Shown piece by piece: positions 1-8,728 of a stretch of DNA of 13,425 bases. The translations under genes and the position numbers were made by a program. The notes under the pieces were generated by a model. That model searched no databases, was not told where the DNA came from, and was given only the letters and a program-made list of their open reading frames with translations. Each line of letters starts with the position of its first letter. Position 1 is the stretch's first letter. This DNA comes from RPQK01 sp041946865 (GTDB taxonomy: Bacteria; Acidobacteriota; UBA6911; RPQK01): contig JBHGBF010000156.1 of assembly GCA_041946865.1 (NCBI GenBank), positions 1 to 13,425 on the forward strand. Direction: 5' to 3'.

Positions 1-39
1 AACTGAAATCCTGGATCAATCCGCTGCACAGCTTCCGGA

Positions 40-1248
40 TCAAAGCGTCGCGTAACACCCGGGAAGTGCGAGATCCGTCAGCCACCGTTTGTGCAGCCAG
101 TGGTCCGTCATCTGTCGTGCGACGGCGCCGGAGGAGCAATTTCCCAGCACGTAGCTTTTCCCGACTAAACACCGCCACTGCCGCTGCTCCGGGCTCTCGG
201 ATAATGCCCTTGAGATTTCCTCCGCTCCTCTTGCTGCTGAACCCCTTGGAAACGTCAACAACGCTCCTTTTTCCTCCAATTCCCCTGCCAGCCCAGTCTT
301 AGTGGAGACAACAGGAAGGTCGAACAGGAAGGGTTCGGCTATGCAGTAGCCAAAGGTCTCGACCAGTGAAGCAACAACAGCGATATCGCAGTGCCTGAGC
401 AGCCCGGGGATCTCCGATTGCGGAAGACGCCCAGCGAAACAGACGGCCCTCGATAGCGCGTTTCTCTCCGCGAACTCTCGACACTCGTTCAGGCACGGGC
501 CGTCGCCAGCCAGGATCAGCGATGCGGTGGGATATTGTCTGAGAAGGCGGGACAATATTTCAATCAGTGTTCTCTGCTTCTTTATTCGATTAAACTGCCC
601 AAGAAAAACCAGCCGAGGGCGCCCGTAGTAGGCCAGCCAAGACGGTTCAGGGACTTCACCTCTCTGCGGTTGGTTCTGGGACGCAAACGTCCACCGCTCG
701 TCAAGAGGTAAGTGAACCACCGAGCACATATGACGTGGAAGTCCGAGTGAAATCATCTTGCGGCGCTCGAGGGCACAGGCGGCATAAACGTGATCGACAC
801 TTCGCCGGTAAATCTGGGTGCCTATCAGATAGTAAAGCGGCCAAGCCCGCTTCTTGTGTCCCAGCGAATAAACCTGAATTCCTGAATAGCAGTTAATCCC
901 TTTCGCCCTGGAGTCCTTCTGGACCTGACGGAAGACCAGAGCGTCACGGAGGGAGAAGCCAAGTAATATCGATGGCTTCTCATCAAGAAGTGTCAGCGTT
1001 AGATCCGCCGCCTGACGTCGTAGTTCCGAAGATGCCATTGTCAAAGAGCGGTTGCTTACGACTCTACAACCGGCTGATTCAACCCGCGCTCTCAATCCTT
1101 CATGCTGTTCGCCGGGGCCGGCAAGTATGGTCGTTGACAGACCTATCTGTTTGAAACTGACCGCCAGAGCCGCAAACGTGGCCCGCAGACCTAAAGAGTG
1201 CGTGCCAGAGGTCATGATGAGCTTGGGAAGACTCGAGTTTGGCGGCAA
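40..1248 (-). CDS. Glycosyltransferase, GT4 family
   Basis: This is a retaining glycosyltransferase of the GT-B fold that probably adds one sugar to a lipid-linked repeat unit at the cytoplasmic face of the inner membrane. The C-terminal domain carries the GT4 signature: the phosphate-binding stretch LVFLGQFNRIKKQ near residues 213-225, LILAGDGP near 245-251, and the E-x7-E motif (ETFGYCIAE, E297 and E305). The length of about 402 aa is normal for the family. The start is a TTG (1246-1248); the sequence AAAAGGAG lies about 7 bases upstream, inside the last codons of the preceding gene, whose TAA ends three bases before it. This spacing makes the TTG the natural start. It is the last complete gene of the minus-strand cluster. 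Sugar donor and acceptor cannot be predicted. Confidence 0.9.
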   Translation of the reverse strand: MPPNSSLPKLIMTSGTHSLGLRATFAALAVSFKQIGLSTTILAGPGEQHEGLRARVESAGCRVVSNRSLTMASSELRRQAADLTLTLLDEKPSILLGFSLRDALVFRQVQKDSRAKGINCYSGIQVYSLGHKKRAWPLYYLIGTQIYRRSVDHVYAACALERRKMISLGLPRHMCSVVHLPLDERWTFASQNQPQRGEVPEPSWLAYYGRPRLVFLGQFNRIKKQRTLIEILSRLLRQYPTASLILAGDGPCLNECREFAERNALSRAVCFAGRLPQSEIPGLLRHCDIAVVASLVETFGYCIAEPFLFDLPVVSTKTGLAGELEEKGALLTFPRGSAARGAEEISRALSESPEQRQWRCLVGKSYVLGNCSSGAVARQMTDHWLHKRWLTDLALPGCYATL

Positions 1249-1261
1249 ATGTTACTCCTTT
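1249..1261 (-). promoter_or_regulatory. Strong Shine-Dalgarno for a TTG start
   Basis: Read on the minus strand, the end of the GT2 gene is GAA AAG GAG TAA followed by three bases and the TTG of the next gene. AAAAGGAG is a near-perfect ribosome binding site at ideal spacing, and it is embedded in the upstream coding sequence. This fixes the TTG as start and implies translational coupling of the two glycosyltransferases. Confidence 0.7.
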
Positions 1262-2076
1262 TCCCAGAGCTGGGAAATGTAGCGGCCTCGAAATCGATAC
1301 GATTGGAGAGCGTTCCAGACGTATATCCCTGTCATCGCTTTCTGAAAGATTCTGAACACGCGGGCCGCAAGTGTCTGGGAGCGGCTATAACCGGTCTCTG
1401 CACGCCACATTTCCCGCTCTTTCTCGTACACAGGCTCAAGCGTCTCTCCCTTTCGAGAGGGGTGGACCCGCATGAACGACAACGGCATTTGTGTATAGTT
1501 TATTTTCGCGCCGGATTTGAGAAGCCTGAATAGTAAGTCGACATCCATGCGGCAATGCAGGTCCTCGCGTGCTCCGCCCGCGCTGAGCCACGTGGTTCTC
1601 CGAATAAAAGTCGAGGGTTGCAGAAGATCGCTTGCTCCTCGCCCGGCACACCAGCTTGGCGCTCTGGATGGACAATAGTAGGATCGGATCTGCCCGTCGC
1701 CGGTGCCGAGCAAAATCGCTCCCATCACAATGTCGGTCTCTGGTTGTTTGCGCACGATCGACGCCACCTGGTGAAGGGCGCCAGGCAACAGGAGATCGTC
1801 GGAGTTGAGCCAGGCCACAAAGTCACCACTGGCTCTCGCCATCCCCTTATTTATCGCCTGTGACTGTCCCGAATCGGGTTCGCTGACCCACCAGTCGAGC
1901 TGGTTCGTGTACTCCTGGAGGATCTCCCAGCTGCCATCCGTGCTGCCGCCATCTACCACGAAATACTCAAGATTCGGGTATCGCTGACAAAGGACAGATT
2001 CTATTGTTTCTCGGACAAACGCGACCTGATTGTACGATGGAGTGACCATCGTTATGCGAGGGTAGTCAACGCCCAT
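1252..2076 (-). CDS. Glycosyltransferase, GT2 family
   Basis: This is an inverting GT-A fold glycosyltransferase, likely transferring a sugar from a nucleotide donor to the growing repeat unit. Numbered from the ATG at 2074-2076 (274 aa), the N-terminal nucleotide-binding motif is TPSYNQ (12-17), followed by VDGGSTDGS (41-49), a conserved SEPDSGQSQAINKG segment (65-78) and the metal-binding D-x-D equivalent LNSDDLL (90-96). A longer reading from 2145 would overlap the upstream polymerase gene by 80 bases and adds residues unlike the family. The ATG at 2076 leaves only an 11-base overlap and puts the first beta strand (RITMVTPSYNQ) in its usual place. No clear Shine-Dalgarno sequence precedes either start. 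The C-terminal region is basic and amphipathic, possibly peripheral to the membrane. Confidence 0.9.
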   Translation of the reverse strand: MGVDYPRITMVTPSYNQVAFVRETIESVLCQRYPNLEYFVVDGGSTDGSWEILQEYTNQLDWWVSEPDSGQSQAINKGMARASGDFVAWLNSDDLLLPGALHQVASIVRKQPETDIVMGAILLGTGDGQIRSYYCPSRAPSWCAGRGASDLLQPSTFIRRTTWLSAGGAREDLHCRMDVDLLFRLLKSGAKINYTQMPLSFMRVHPSRKGETLEPVYEKEREMWRAETGYSRSQTLAARVFRIFQKAMTGIYVWNALQSYRFRGRYISQLWEKE

Positions 2077-3655
2077 AGCGGACGGCTGGGAAAACCCTGT
2101 GCGGGAGAGAACGGTTGGTCGTGCTCGCCACCGGATTACGAACATACCCGGAATAGATGCCGAGGCCTATGCCGGCGAAGAACCAGGCGAAGGGGAGAGT
2201 GTCGTGAAAAACCATCGCCGGCAAAAGGAAAAGCATCATGCCCCGACAAATTTGAGTCGCATTGTAGTCCTCGGTGGACATGTTGTAAGCGGCACGGCCC
2301 AAATGACCGAACCAAAGGGCAAAAAGAGCAAACACGAGTGCGTTGCCGATCAGTCCGTAGGCCCCTATTGCCTCGACCAACGGCAGACGCGTGCTCAACA
2401 AGCCGATTCGCGCTACCAGACTACCCTCCGGCAAGTACCAATAAGCTCGGAAGGCCGGATTGCCAAGGCCGGCTCCGAAAACCAGGTAGAAGGGCTCGGC
2501 ACTCAGCCAGTTCACGTACGCGTTCCAACTGGTGTCCACACTATCCGACTGGCTGATATAAATTTGTGAACCTTCGATTTGAATTCCGGACAACGACAGG
2601 TACTCGAGGCTCCTCTCTTCGATCAGCGAACGTTCATTGGATAGCCTCGATGCCCACAAGAGGGCAAAGACCGAGATGCCGATGACAATCATCCCTACGA
2701 GTGATCTGGACTTTGCCGTTACTAGAACTCCACGATCGGGTGCGACGAGCCTTTCGACGGTTCTTCTCTGAAATATCGACGAAGCTGGATGTGAAGTCGG
2801 AAAACCACGGCTACTGCGCCTCTCGCGGGAAGTGGCCAGCAACCAGGCTGTGATCGTCACGAAGCCTAAGATGGCCGACCCTGCTGCCGTAACCGAAGCT
2901 GATAACAGACCCAAGAGGAGTACTATCTCTGCCACCCCGGTTCTGATGACCCATCTCGGAAGTCCGCTTATTGGAAACACCCGGCAAAGCAACGCCAGAC
3001 AGGCAATGATTCCCATTGCCCGGCCGTAGTACCTTGGTTCAAATGAAAATGGCGCGAGTCGCAGCCGTAGTCCGCTGGAGTACACGCTCTGCGGATAGCT
3101 CAGGAAAAGGCCGAGGACCCTGGCGAGCGAAGGCGCAGCCACGGACGAGACGACTATCAGGATGCTTACGGAACTGACTATGGCCGCAGACCAGAAGATT
3201 ACTTTCAGTACGCGGGAGAAATCCTGAGCAGAGCGGATTGCCCAGAAGGAGATGAACAAGGCAAGCAGACCCGCCAGCCAAAGCAGTATTTGGAGAAGCT
3301 GGCGATAGGGTGGCCGTTGTGCATCCGTGGCAAGCAAATGCAGAAACGGGATATCGGCCGGGGCGTTTGCGAGCCCGTAACCGGACACAGCCAAAACGTA
3401 GCTGCAGACAATAACGAGCAGCTGCGCAAATGGCAAGCTTTGACGTGAAAAGCGTGTGCCGGACGTGAGTACGGAAAGCACATAAAAGACCGCCAGGAGC
3501 TTAAAGCCACTCCAGGAGAGGCCAAGGCGGACCTCCGCCGTCCATAGGTACGCAAGCGGTAGAAGTGACGCAAAACGACCAGGGCGGGGCAGAGCCAGCA
3601 CGTACAGGATCAGAAGGACCACGATCCAATAGAAAGACCAGTGATCAAACGACAT
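2066..3655 (-). CDS. O-antigen polymerase/ligase-like membrane protein (Wzy-like)
   Basis: This is a polytopic inner-membrane protein of 529 aa with roughly eleven to twelve hydrophobic segments: near residues 8-22, 30-46, 50-65, 77-95, 119-140, 151-174, 211-228, 238-275 (probably two), 316-336, 425-452 and 470-500. The stretch RLAPFSFEPRYYG (about 199-211) resembles the Arg/Glu-containing loop seen in O-antigen polymerases and ligases. A long hydrophilic stretch (about 337-425) would be the large periplasmic loop typical of Wzy and WaaL. In this setting it most likely polymerises flipped repeat units in the periplasm. Wzy and WaaL families are too divergent to separate by eye, so ligase remains possible. 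It overlaps the downstream GT2 gene by about 11 bases and lies 77 bases after the preceding GT4 gene. Confidence 0.8.
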   Translation of the reverse strand: MSFDHWSFYWIVVLLILYVLALPRPGRFASLLPLAYLWTAEVRLGLSWSGFKLLAVFYVLSVLTSGTRFSRQSLPFAQLLVIVCSYVLAVSGYGLANAPADIPFLHLLATDAQRPPYRQLLQILLWLAGLLALFISFWAIRSAQDFSRVLKVIFWSAAIVSSVSILIVVSSVAAPSLARVLGLFLSYPQSVYSSGLRLRLAPFSFEPRYYGRAMGIIACLALLCRVFPISGLPRWVIRTGVAEIVLLLGLLSASVTAAGSAILGFVTITAWLLATSRERRSSRGFPTSHPASSIFQRRTVERLVAPDRGVLVTAKSRSLVGMIVIGISVFALLWASRLSNERSLIEERSLEYLSLSGIQIEGSQIYISQSDSVDTSWNAYVNWLSAEPFYLVFGAGLGNPAFRAYWYLPEGSLVARIGLLSTRLPLVEAIGAYGLIGNALVFALFALWFGHLGRAAYNMSTEDYNATQICRGMMLFLLPAMVFHDTLPFAWFFAGIGLGIYSGYVRNPVASTTNRSLPHRVFPAVRYGR

Positions 3656-3732
3656 GCCGAATCGGACGCAACGATCTGTTCATGATTCCGCGGCTCGATA
3701 TCTGACCGACCAGACAAGAGGAAGTCGGCTGG

Positions 3733-5013
3733 CTAGGCATTAGCTGCGAGGAGCTTTCGGTAGACGGACAGCAGGTTGCGCATGTAGTGCTCCCAAGAGA
3801 GGCTCGCAAGTGCCTTCCGGCGCGCAGCTCGACCTAGGGACACGCCAAGATCAGGATGCCGGTAAAGAAGCAGCAGCTGTTCGGCCAATGACTCCTCGTC
3901 TCGCGCCGGTACCAGCAGGCCATCGACACCGTGAGTAAGCACGGATCCACTGTTATGAGTGACGATACAGGGGAGCCCCGCTGCCATGGCCTCCAACACC
4001 GTCCTCGCACACCCCTCTGCAATATAGGGACAGACGAACACTGAGGCTTGGGAAAAATACTGGGGCATTTCCGAGTACGGGACATGCGGAATGTGGTGAA
4101 ACTCGGTCGTTGACTTTCGGACCTCAGGGGGACAATCTACGTGGTAGTTTCCTACCATGATCAGCTCCGCATTAGGGAGACGGAGGTTCTTGAATGCCCT
4201 CAAGAGATACATAACGCCTTTGAAAGTGGAAAGACTGCCGACAAAAAGCACTCGAAACGTGGAGTCGACCCGCTCTACAGCAGGCCGGAACCGTGAGAGA
4301 TCAGCACCAGTGTAAACCATCTCGATGCAATTCGGGTTCTTCACATGGGGGCGGACAGTGTCAGCAACAAACGGTGAGTTGGTTAGTACATAGTCCGCGC
4401 GGGCTATGTCGAACTCCATCTCCCCGGTGGGCCTTATAAAGGTCCGGTGCCTGGGCGGAACTCCCCAGCGCTCGTATTCCTCGGCCAGAATCTTGGAGGC
4501 GAATTCCGGGTGAGCAGCCGACTGCTCCAAGAGGACTTTTGCCCCGATTCTATGAGCGTGAGGTATGATTTGACGCGAAAAGCCGGATCGAGAATGGATC
4601 AGCTTGATCGGAGGCTTGATGTGCTTGCAAGCCAGCCGGCCGTAAATTTCGGAGGCAGTTCGGTCCAAGGCTCTCTGGAGGCGAGGAGATGTGAACTTCG
4701 CGGTGAGCATCAAGGAGAGGTGCCCGAAAATCTCCGAACTGTATATTGTTTTCACTCGTTCATCGGGGATGGCATCGTCCCGATTCTGAAGCAGCTTTCT
4801 CACGCGGCTGCCTTCCCGTCGATTCAATGTCCGCAGTTTGGGCAGCCAATACCGCTTCACATAGATGGATGTTATCATCGAGTGAAAACACCCCCCCGCC
4901 AAGGCTGCCCTTGCCGCGGCATATAAGTGGGACCTACCGTGCCCAGTAGAGACAATGACAAGTTCAAGCTGTGATTCGGCGGGTCCTGAACCGATTTCAC
5001 TAGCCAGGTTCAT
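3733..5013 (-). CDS. Glycosyltransferase, GT4 family
   Basis: This 426-aa GT-B glycosyltransferase has a clear GT4 C-terminal half: VYTGADLSRFRP (about 233-244), FRVLFVGSLSTFKGV (253-267), an AELIMVGNY strand (282-290) and the E-x7-E catalytic motif EGCARTVLE (E333 and E341), followed by AMAAGLPCIVTHNSG, which contacts the donor nucleotide in this family. The N-terminal acceptor domain includes VIVSTGHGRSH (19-29). The ATG lies 10 bases after the stop of the upstream gene, so the two are probably co-transcribed. There is no obvious Shine-Dalgarno sequence in the short A/T-rich spacer. The first ~15 residues are poorly conserved in appearance, so a slightly later start is possible. The sugar specificity is unknown. 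Confidence 0.9.
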   Translation of the reverse strand: MNLASEIGSGPAESQLELVIVSTGHGRSHLYAAARAALAGGCFHSMITSIYVKRYWLPKLRTLNRREGSRVRKLLQNRDDAIPDERVKTIYSSEIFGHLSLMLTAKFTSPRLQRALDRTASEIYGRLACKHIKPPIKLIHSRSGFSRQIIPHAHRIGAKVLLEQSAAHPEFASKILAEEYERWGVPPRHRTFIRPTGEMEFDIARADYVLTNSPFVADTVRPHVKNPNCIEMVYTGADLSRFRPAVERVDSTFRVLFVGSLSTFKGVMYLLRAFKNLRLPNAELIMVGNYHVDCPPEVRKSTTEFHHIPHVPYSEMPQYFSQASVFVCPYIAEGCARTVLEAMAAGLPCIVTHNSGSVLTHGVDGLLVPARDEESLAEQLLLLYRHPDLGVSLGRAARRKALASLSWEHYMRNLLSVYRKLLAANA

Positions 5014-5023
5014 GGTAAAATAT

Positions 5024-6229
5024 CTATTTGGCTAGGTTCGTGCAAAGGGTGTAAAACGTCGTGCCCACACTCCGTGCATCGAAAAGGGACCTGATTGGTT
5101 CAATTGAAAACACCTTCTCAAGAGATCCACCTTGCCAGGCAGTGTACATTGATTGGAGCCGATCCGCGACCCTTTCGGGGTTCTTCTGAGAAACGACCGT
5201 TTGTCCTGCTATTCGGAGTAGGTCGGCGACCTCTCCGCCAGCGGGACTGACGGCCAGAATCGGACGGCCTGAGCCGGCGTAGTCGGCAAATTTCCCCGGG
5301 AGGAAGACTCCGTTTGCCATGGGAGCTTCTATCAACACGAGTACCGTAGCACGAGCGATGACCTGGCACGATTCGTCGTAATCCACCTCCCCGCAAATCT
5401 CAATATTTCCATTAATTGTCTTGAGTAGTCTATTTTCCCGCTCAGAAACGTCAAGCTTGCCAATGAAGACAAGCCGCGTTCTGCTTCTTGAGGGGGGATT
5501 CCGCTGAAAGAAGAGCTGCAAGCCAGATAGGAAAAGGTCCAGGCGCCGCGCTCCTCCCGCTGCACCGCAGTGGACAAGTCGAAACTCATTTCGGTCACCG
5601 ACTGTGGACGGCGAGGTGCCGGATATGTGGGGCAGGACGACCGCCTTGCCGTGACGGGGAGTACCATGAGAAGCGAGCATCAGTTGAAGGAGTCGCTTGC
5701 TTGGGAACACTATCAGTGACGCTTTTGACCAGATCATGTGTGACCAGAACTTGTAGAGTAGTCTTCCACCGAGTCGAGGTTCCCTACGATACGGAACCGG
5801 ATGCAGGAAACCCGGCCAAGGGTCACTGAAGAATACGACCCACGGAATTGCGAGGACTTTCGAAAGGGCATGACCTACGACATGACTTTCAAAAGGGGCG
5901 TATCTCGAAACCAAAAGCGCAGGGCGCCAGTTACCAACCAATTTCAGAGACTCGCGATAGGCTGACACCACCCACTTCCTGTCTTTTGGATACCAAGGGG
6001 TTAGACAGTCGAACGGGTAGCGCCTTGCTGCAATCTGGGTTGAAACTCTGCAACAGCAGGCTGCGAGTTGTCTCCATCTAGGACTCTGGTCCGGATTCAT
6101 TCCCGGTTGGTCGCAAACAATCCTGCTTTCAATCCCCTCTTGTGCCAGCGCCAAAGCGAGTTTTCCCGCTGCATATGACTCGCTTGTGCGCATAGGAGGG
6201 AAGCTGCGGCTAATCCAAAGTATCTTCAT
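5024..6229 (-). CDS. Glycosyltransferase, GT4-like
   Basis: This 401-aa GT-B fold protein opens with MKILWISRSFPP, the first Rossmann strand and glycine-poor loop typical of WbuB-like GT4 enzymes. A FSDPW motif (134-138) sits where many of these enzymes have the acceptor-domain D-P-W/D-x-W signature. The C-terminal domain contains FRLVHCGAAGG (216-226) and LVFIGKLD (253-260). Its donor-site segment reads EAPMANGVFLPGKFADYAGS (301-320) followed by GRPILAV, which matches the lPsKl.eYla.grPIla variant rather than a strict E-x7-E. The ATG has no recognisable Shine-Dalgarno sequence and follows a 127-base spacer after the methyltransferase gene, the longest gap within the cluster. Function as a repeat-unit glycosyltransferase is inferred from context. 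Confidence 0.87.
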   Translation of the reverse strand: MKILWISRSFPPMRTSESYAAGKLALALAQEGIESRIVCDQPGMNPDQSPRWRQLAACCCRVSTQIAARRYPFDCLTPWYPKDRKWVVSAYRESLKLVGNWRPALLVSRYAPFESHVVGHALSKVLAIPWVVFFSDPWPGFLHPVPYRREPRLGGRLLYKFWSHMIWSKASLIVFPSKRLLQLMLASHGTPRHGKAVVLPHISGTSPSTVGDRNEFRLVHCGAAGGARRLDLFLSGLQLFFQRNPPSRSRTRLVFIGKLDVSERENRLLKTINGNIEICGEVDYDESCQVIARATVLVLIEAPMANGVFLPGKFADYAGSGRPILAVSPAGGEVADLLRIAGQTVVSQKNPERVADRLQSMYTAWQGGSLEKVFSIEPIRSLFDARSVGTTFYTLCTNLAK

Positions 6230-6266
6230 GGCGTGTTAAGCCGGCGTCAGGCTCAAGTTAGCGAGA

Positions 6267-6281
6267 CGCGTGAAGCACGCG
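6267..6281. other. Short GC-rich hairpin between methyltransferase and glycosyltransferase genes
   Basis: CGCGTG and its complement CACGCG are separated by three bases (AAG on the plus strand). The hairpin lies in the 127-base gap after the methyltransferase gene. No T-rich tract follows on the minus strand, so it is not a convincing Rho-independent terminator. It could be a processing or pausing structure, or chance. Confidence 0.3.
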
Positions 6282-6356
6282 AGATCCTCAATCAAGTACC
6301 AGGCGCAGCGGAGTGTGCCTGTGTACTCTTTCGCTGCTCTGCGGCACCCGTGGGAC

Positions 6357-7346
6357 TCACTGATGTTCCGGTAACTCCCGGTTCCCTGATTGCTCAGCGT
6401 CTGATTTCGACCGTGTTAGAACAGCCCCATAGCAACAGACAAGAGGTTCAGGTTGTGCGTACGGTGACGACATCATGATCAAACGACGTCCCACTTTTAG
6501 AATGGAGTCTAACGTAAGCGTTTTGCCGCTGACATCCCGGTGTCTAGCTCGGTTGGCCGCAGTGCGAAGCGCCCACCCGGCGAATTCTGAAGGAGTCGTT
6601 CGTTTGGGAAGGCAGGGGCTGGAGTTGGTTGTTAGAAGCCGTGAAGGGTGAAAAACCCTCTCGGAGACACAAAACTGGAAACTGCGGAGGACGGCGCATC
6701 TCAACACATTGAAAGTCTGTGGCGTCAATTCAGATCGGCTGTCCGCGCTAATGTCGACGGTAATGACTAAAGTGCCGCCGGGCTTGAGAACACGAGCTAC
6801 CTCATCTATCAGTTCTCGCGGGTCCGGCACATGCTCCAAAACACTTATACAGTAGACACAATCGACCGAGGCGTTCCGGAAGGGAAGCAGGCCACCTTGG
6901 GCAAGCGCGAAATCCACCCGACCATGTCGTGTTTTGAAGCATTTAATCGCCCGCGAAAAATCCCGCGCGCAGATCAAGTCTGCATCTACGGCTACGACCT
7001 GACATCCGCATCGGCCGAGAAAAAACGGGAAAGATGTAACTCCGCTTCCCAGGTCAACTACTCGGGGCAGCATTTGTCTGGGCAATTCTCGACGCCATTT
7101 GAGAATGTGATAAGCAGCGTAAGGATACTCCCAAACGCGGCTCCAGGTGTGCAGCGGGTCCCTAGGCCACGGGTATTGAGCGCTCCTGAATCTGGACTCG
7201 TGCGCCAGGAATCTCGCTTGGAATTGCTCCAGATGACTAAACAGCCTTATCCACCGTGCCGACGAGAGGTCGTCAAGGCTGGCAAGACCACTGTACTCGA
7301 ATGCGCTTTCGCCGTGTAGGGCTATTTCACTCTCGGCTATCTTCAT
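6357..7346 (-). CDS. Class I SAM-dependent methyltransferase
   Basis: This 329-aa protein carries a Methyltransf_11-type Rossmann core: motif I VVDLGSGV (96-103), the acidic end of strand 2 AVDAD (119-123), the DCVYCISVLEHVPDP segment (162-176) and LKPGGTLVIT (187-196). The ~95 residues before motif I and the basic tail after ~200 are extra relative to a minimal domain. Its ATG overlaps the flippase stop by four bases (ATGA), a standard sign of translational coupling. In the glycan cluster it most likely methylates a sugar or a terminal residue, either as decoration or as a chain-capping signal. A regulatory or lipid substrate cannot be excluded. The last ~20 residues are hydrophilic and variable in appearance. 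Confidence 0.85.
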   Translation of the reverse strand: MKIAESEIALHGESAFEYSGLASLDDLSSARWIRLFSHLEQFQARFLAHESRFRSAQYPWPRDPLHTWSRVWEYPYAAYHILKWRRELPRQMLPRVVDLGSGVTSFPFFLGRCGCQVVAVDADLICARDFSRAIKCFKTRHGRVDFALAQGGLLPFRNASVDCVYCISVLEHVPDPRELIDEVARVLKPGGTLVITVDISADSRSELTPQTFNVLRCAVLRSFQFCVSERVFHPSRLLTTNSSPCLPKRTTPSEFAGWALRTAANRARHRDVSGKTLTLDSILKVGRRLIMMSSPYAQPEPLVCCYGAVLTRSKSDAEQSGNRELPEHQ

Positions 7347-8728
7347 TCTTCACAAAAATCCAACTCGGCACGACTTTTTATCAATCGAAACGCAAACGCG
7401 AAGGTCCAGCAGGCGTGCGCAGCGTATGCTGTCAGGTGGGCTACAGCTAGCCCCAGCGCCCCGAGTCCTTGAGACACCATGAACCAAGTGGCAGTCAGGA
7501 GGACGCATGCCCAGCCAAGATTCATCCATGTACTGAGCCACATCTTCCCGGTTGCCGTAAGAGCAGTGCTAACGGCGATCTGTGGAGCCAGCAAAACACC
7601 GGTCAGCACTACTATTGTGAAGACTTGGGTGGCGTCAGAGTACTCAGCGCCGTACAAACCCATGATTCTCTTTCTGAGTAAGATCATCGAAAGACCGACC
7701 AAAAGTGCGGGCAACAAAGATGCTCCCAGACCGGTGAAAAGAGCCTTCCTGCAGTAACGCATGTCTTTGCGCCCGTATGCCGAGGACAGAGTGGGAAGTA
7801 CCGCTTGGCCCACAATTCCCGGAATAAATAGAAGCGGCATTCGCCAGTTGTTGGCAGCGTTGAAAAGACCGAGTTGTGAAAAGCCATCTGGTTGATTGAC
7901 CAGCATGGCGTTGCTCAACCAAACAACAGGAGTAATCATCGCGCCGCTGATCACGGCAGGCAACGAGAAATTCAGCAAAACACGCCACTCCCCAAGAATA
8001 GCTTTGAAAGGCGTGCGAGTGGACGGGGATGGGCAAAGACGCGAGAGGGCCGTGCGGCTCACAAGATAACTGATAGCTATCGTGCTGATCCAAGCTAGTA
8101 CCGCCCCTCGTACATGCCACTGCCACACACATGCCGAAGTTATTGCCACAGCTGCAAGTCCCTGAATGATATTTACCGCAGCGAGTCGCCTGAAGGCTTC
8201 GAACCCAGCAAGGGCTCCGGTCTGAGCGCCATGCAGAGCAGAAAAAAGCAGAAAGGCGCCGGAGATTTGCAAGTCTACCGCCAGATGTGGCGCGCCCAGT
8301 GCACGCTGGGCAAGCCAGGGGCCACCGAACCCGATTCCCGCAAATGCTAGTACTCCTGTTAGCAGCGCGACACGTTCGCTTAATAGAATGATGCGCGCAA
8401 CCCTTTCTGGATCTCTCCCGGAAAGCTGGCCGATAAACCGCGTGTTCGTTAGCCCTAGACCCGATGCTGCGAAAACCGCAAACATATTCGCCGAACTCTG
8501 GACCATCGTGAATTCGCCGAACGCAACCTTGCCGAGTAGCCGAGCGCAGATAACGCCAACCAGCAGGGCCGAAAACCGTCCGAACACGGTTCCCAGCAAG
8601 TTCCACAACGTGTTACGGAAAATCCGGCGGGCAGGCTGTTCTTGTGCTTGTTCGCCACTTGCCCTGCCTCGCCACGGACTGAGAAAGGGCCGACTTGAAC
8701 TGAAAATTCGCGAATAAGTCAGGACCAT
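7343..8728 (-). CDS. Polysaccharide flippase, Wzx/MATE-like (MVF/PST superfamily)
   Basis: This is a multi-spanning inner-membrane protein of 461 aa from the ATG, about 12 to 14 hydrophobic helices, that would flip lipid-linked repeat units to the periplasm. The family signature is near the N-terminus: RNTLWNLLGTVFGRFSALLV, then ICARLLGKVAFGEFTMVQS, which matches the typical a-R-x-L-G-x-x-x-F-G-x-f motif of Wzx/PST flippases. A TTG at 8749 gives seven more residues but has no ribosome binding site. The ATG at 8726-8728 is preceded by the purine-rich AAGAAGTCGCAAGAA and is preferred. This is the first gene of the minus-strand cluster. No clear -35/-10 pair was found upstream. The gene ends in an ATGA overlap with the methyltransferase gene. 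Confidence 0.9.
   Translation of the reverse strand: MVLTYSRIFSSSRPFLSPWRGRASGEQAQEQPARRIFRNTLWNLLGTVFGRFSALLVGVICARLLGKVAFGEFTMVQSSANMFAVFAASGLGLTNTRFIGQLSGRDPERVARIILLSERVALLTGVLAFAGIGFGGPWLAQRALGAPHLAVDLQISGAFLLFSALHGAQTGALAGFEAFRRLAAVNIIQGLAAVAITSACVWQWHVRGAVLAWISTIAISYLVSRTALSRLCPSPSTRTPFKAILGEWRVLLNFSLPAVISGAMITPVVWLSNAMLVNQPDGFSQLGLFNAANNWRMPLLFIPGIVGQAVLPTLSSAYGRKDMRYCRKALFTGLGASLLPALLVGLSMILLRKRIMGLYGAEYSDATQVFTIVVLTGVLLAPQIAVSTALTATGKMWLSTWMNLGWACVLLTATWFMVSQGLGALGLAVAHLTAYAAHACWTFAFAFRLIKSRAELDFCEE

Noticed and set aside
1..43. A TTG overlapping the stop of the last glycosyltransferase (TTGA) that could open the next minus-strand gene.
   Set aside because: Only 14 codons lie in the window (starting LIRKLCSG), too few to tell a gene start from chance.
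7644..8606. A 320-codon minus-strand open frame inside the flippase gene.
   Set aside because: It is an alternative frame of the flippase gene with a Cys/Arg/Ser-rich translation and no membrane or domain pattern; a frame shadow.
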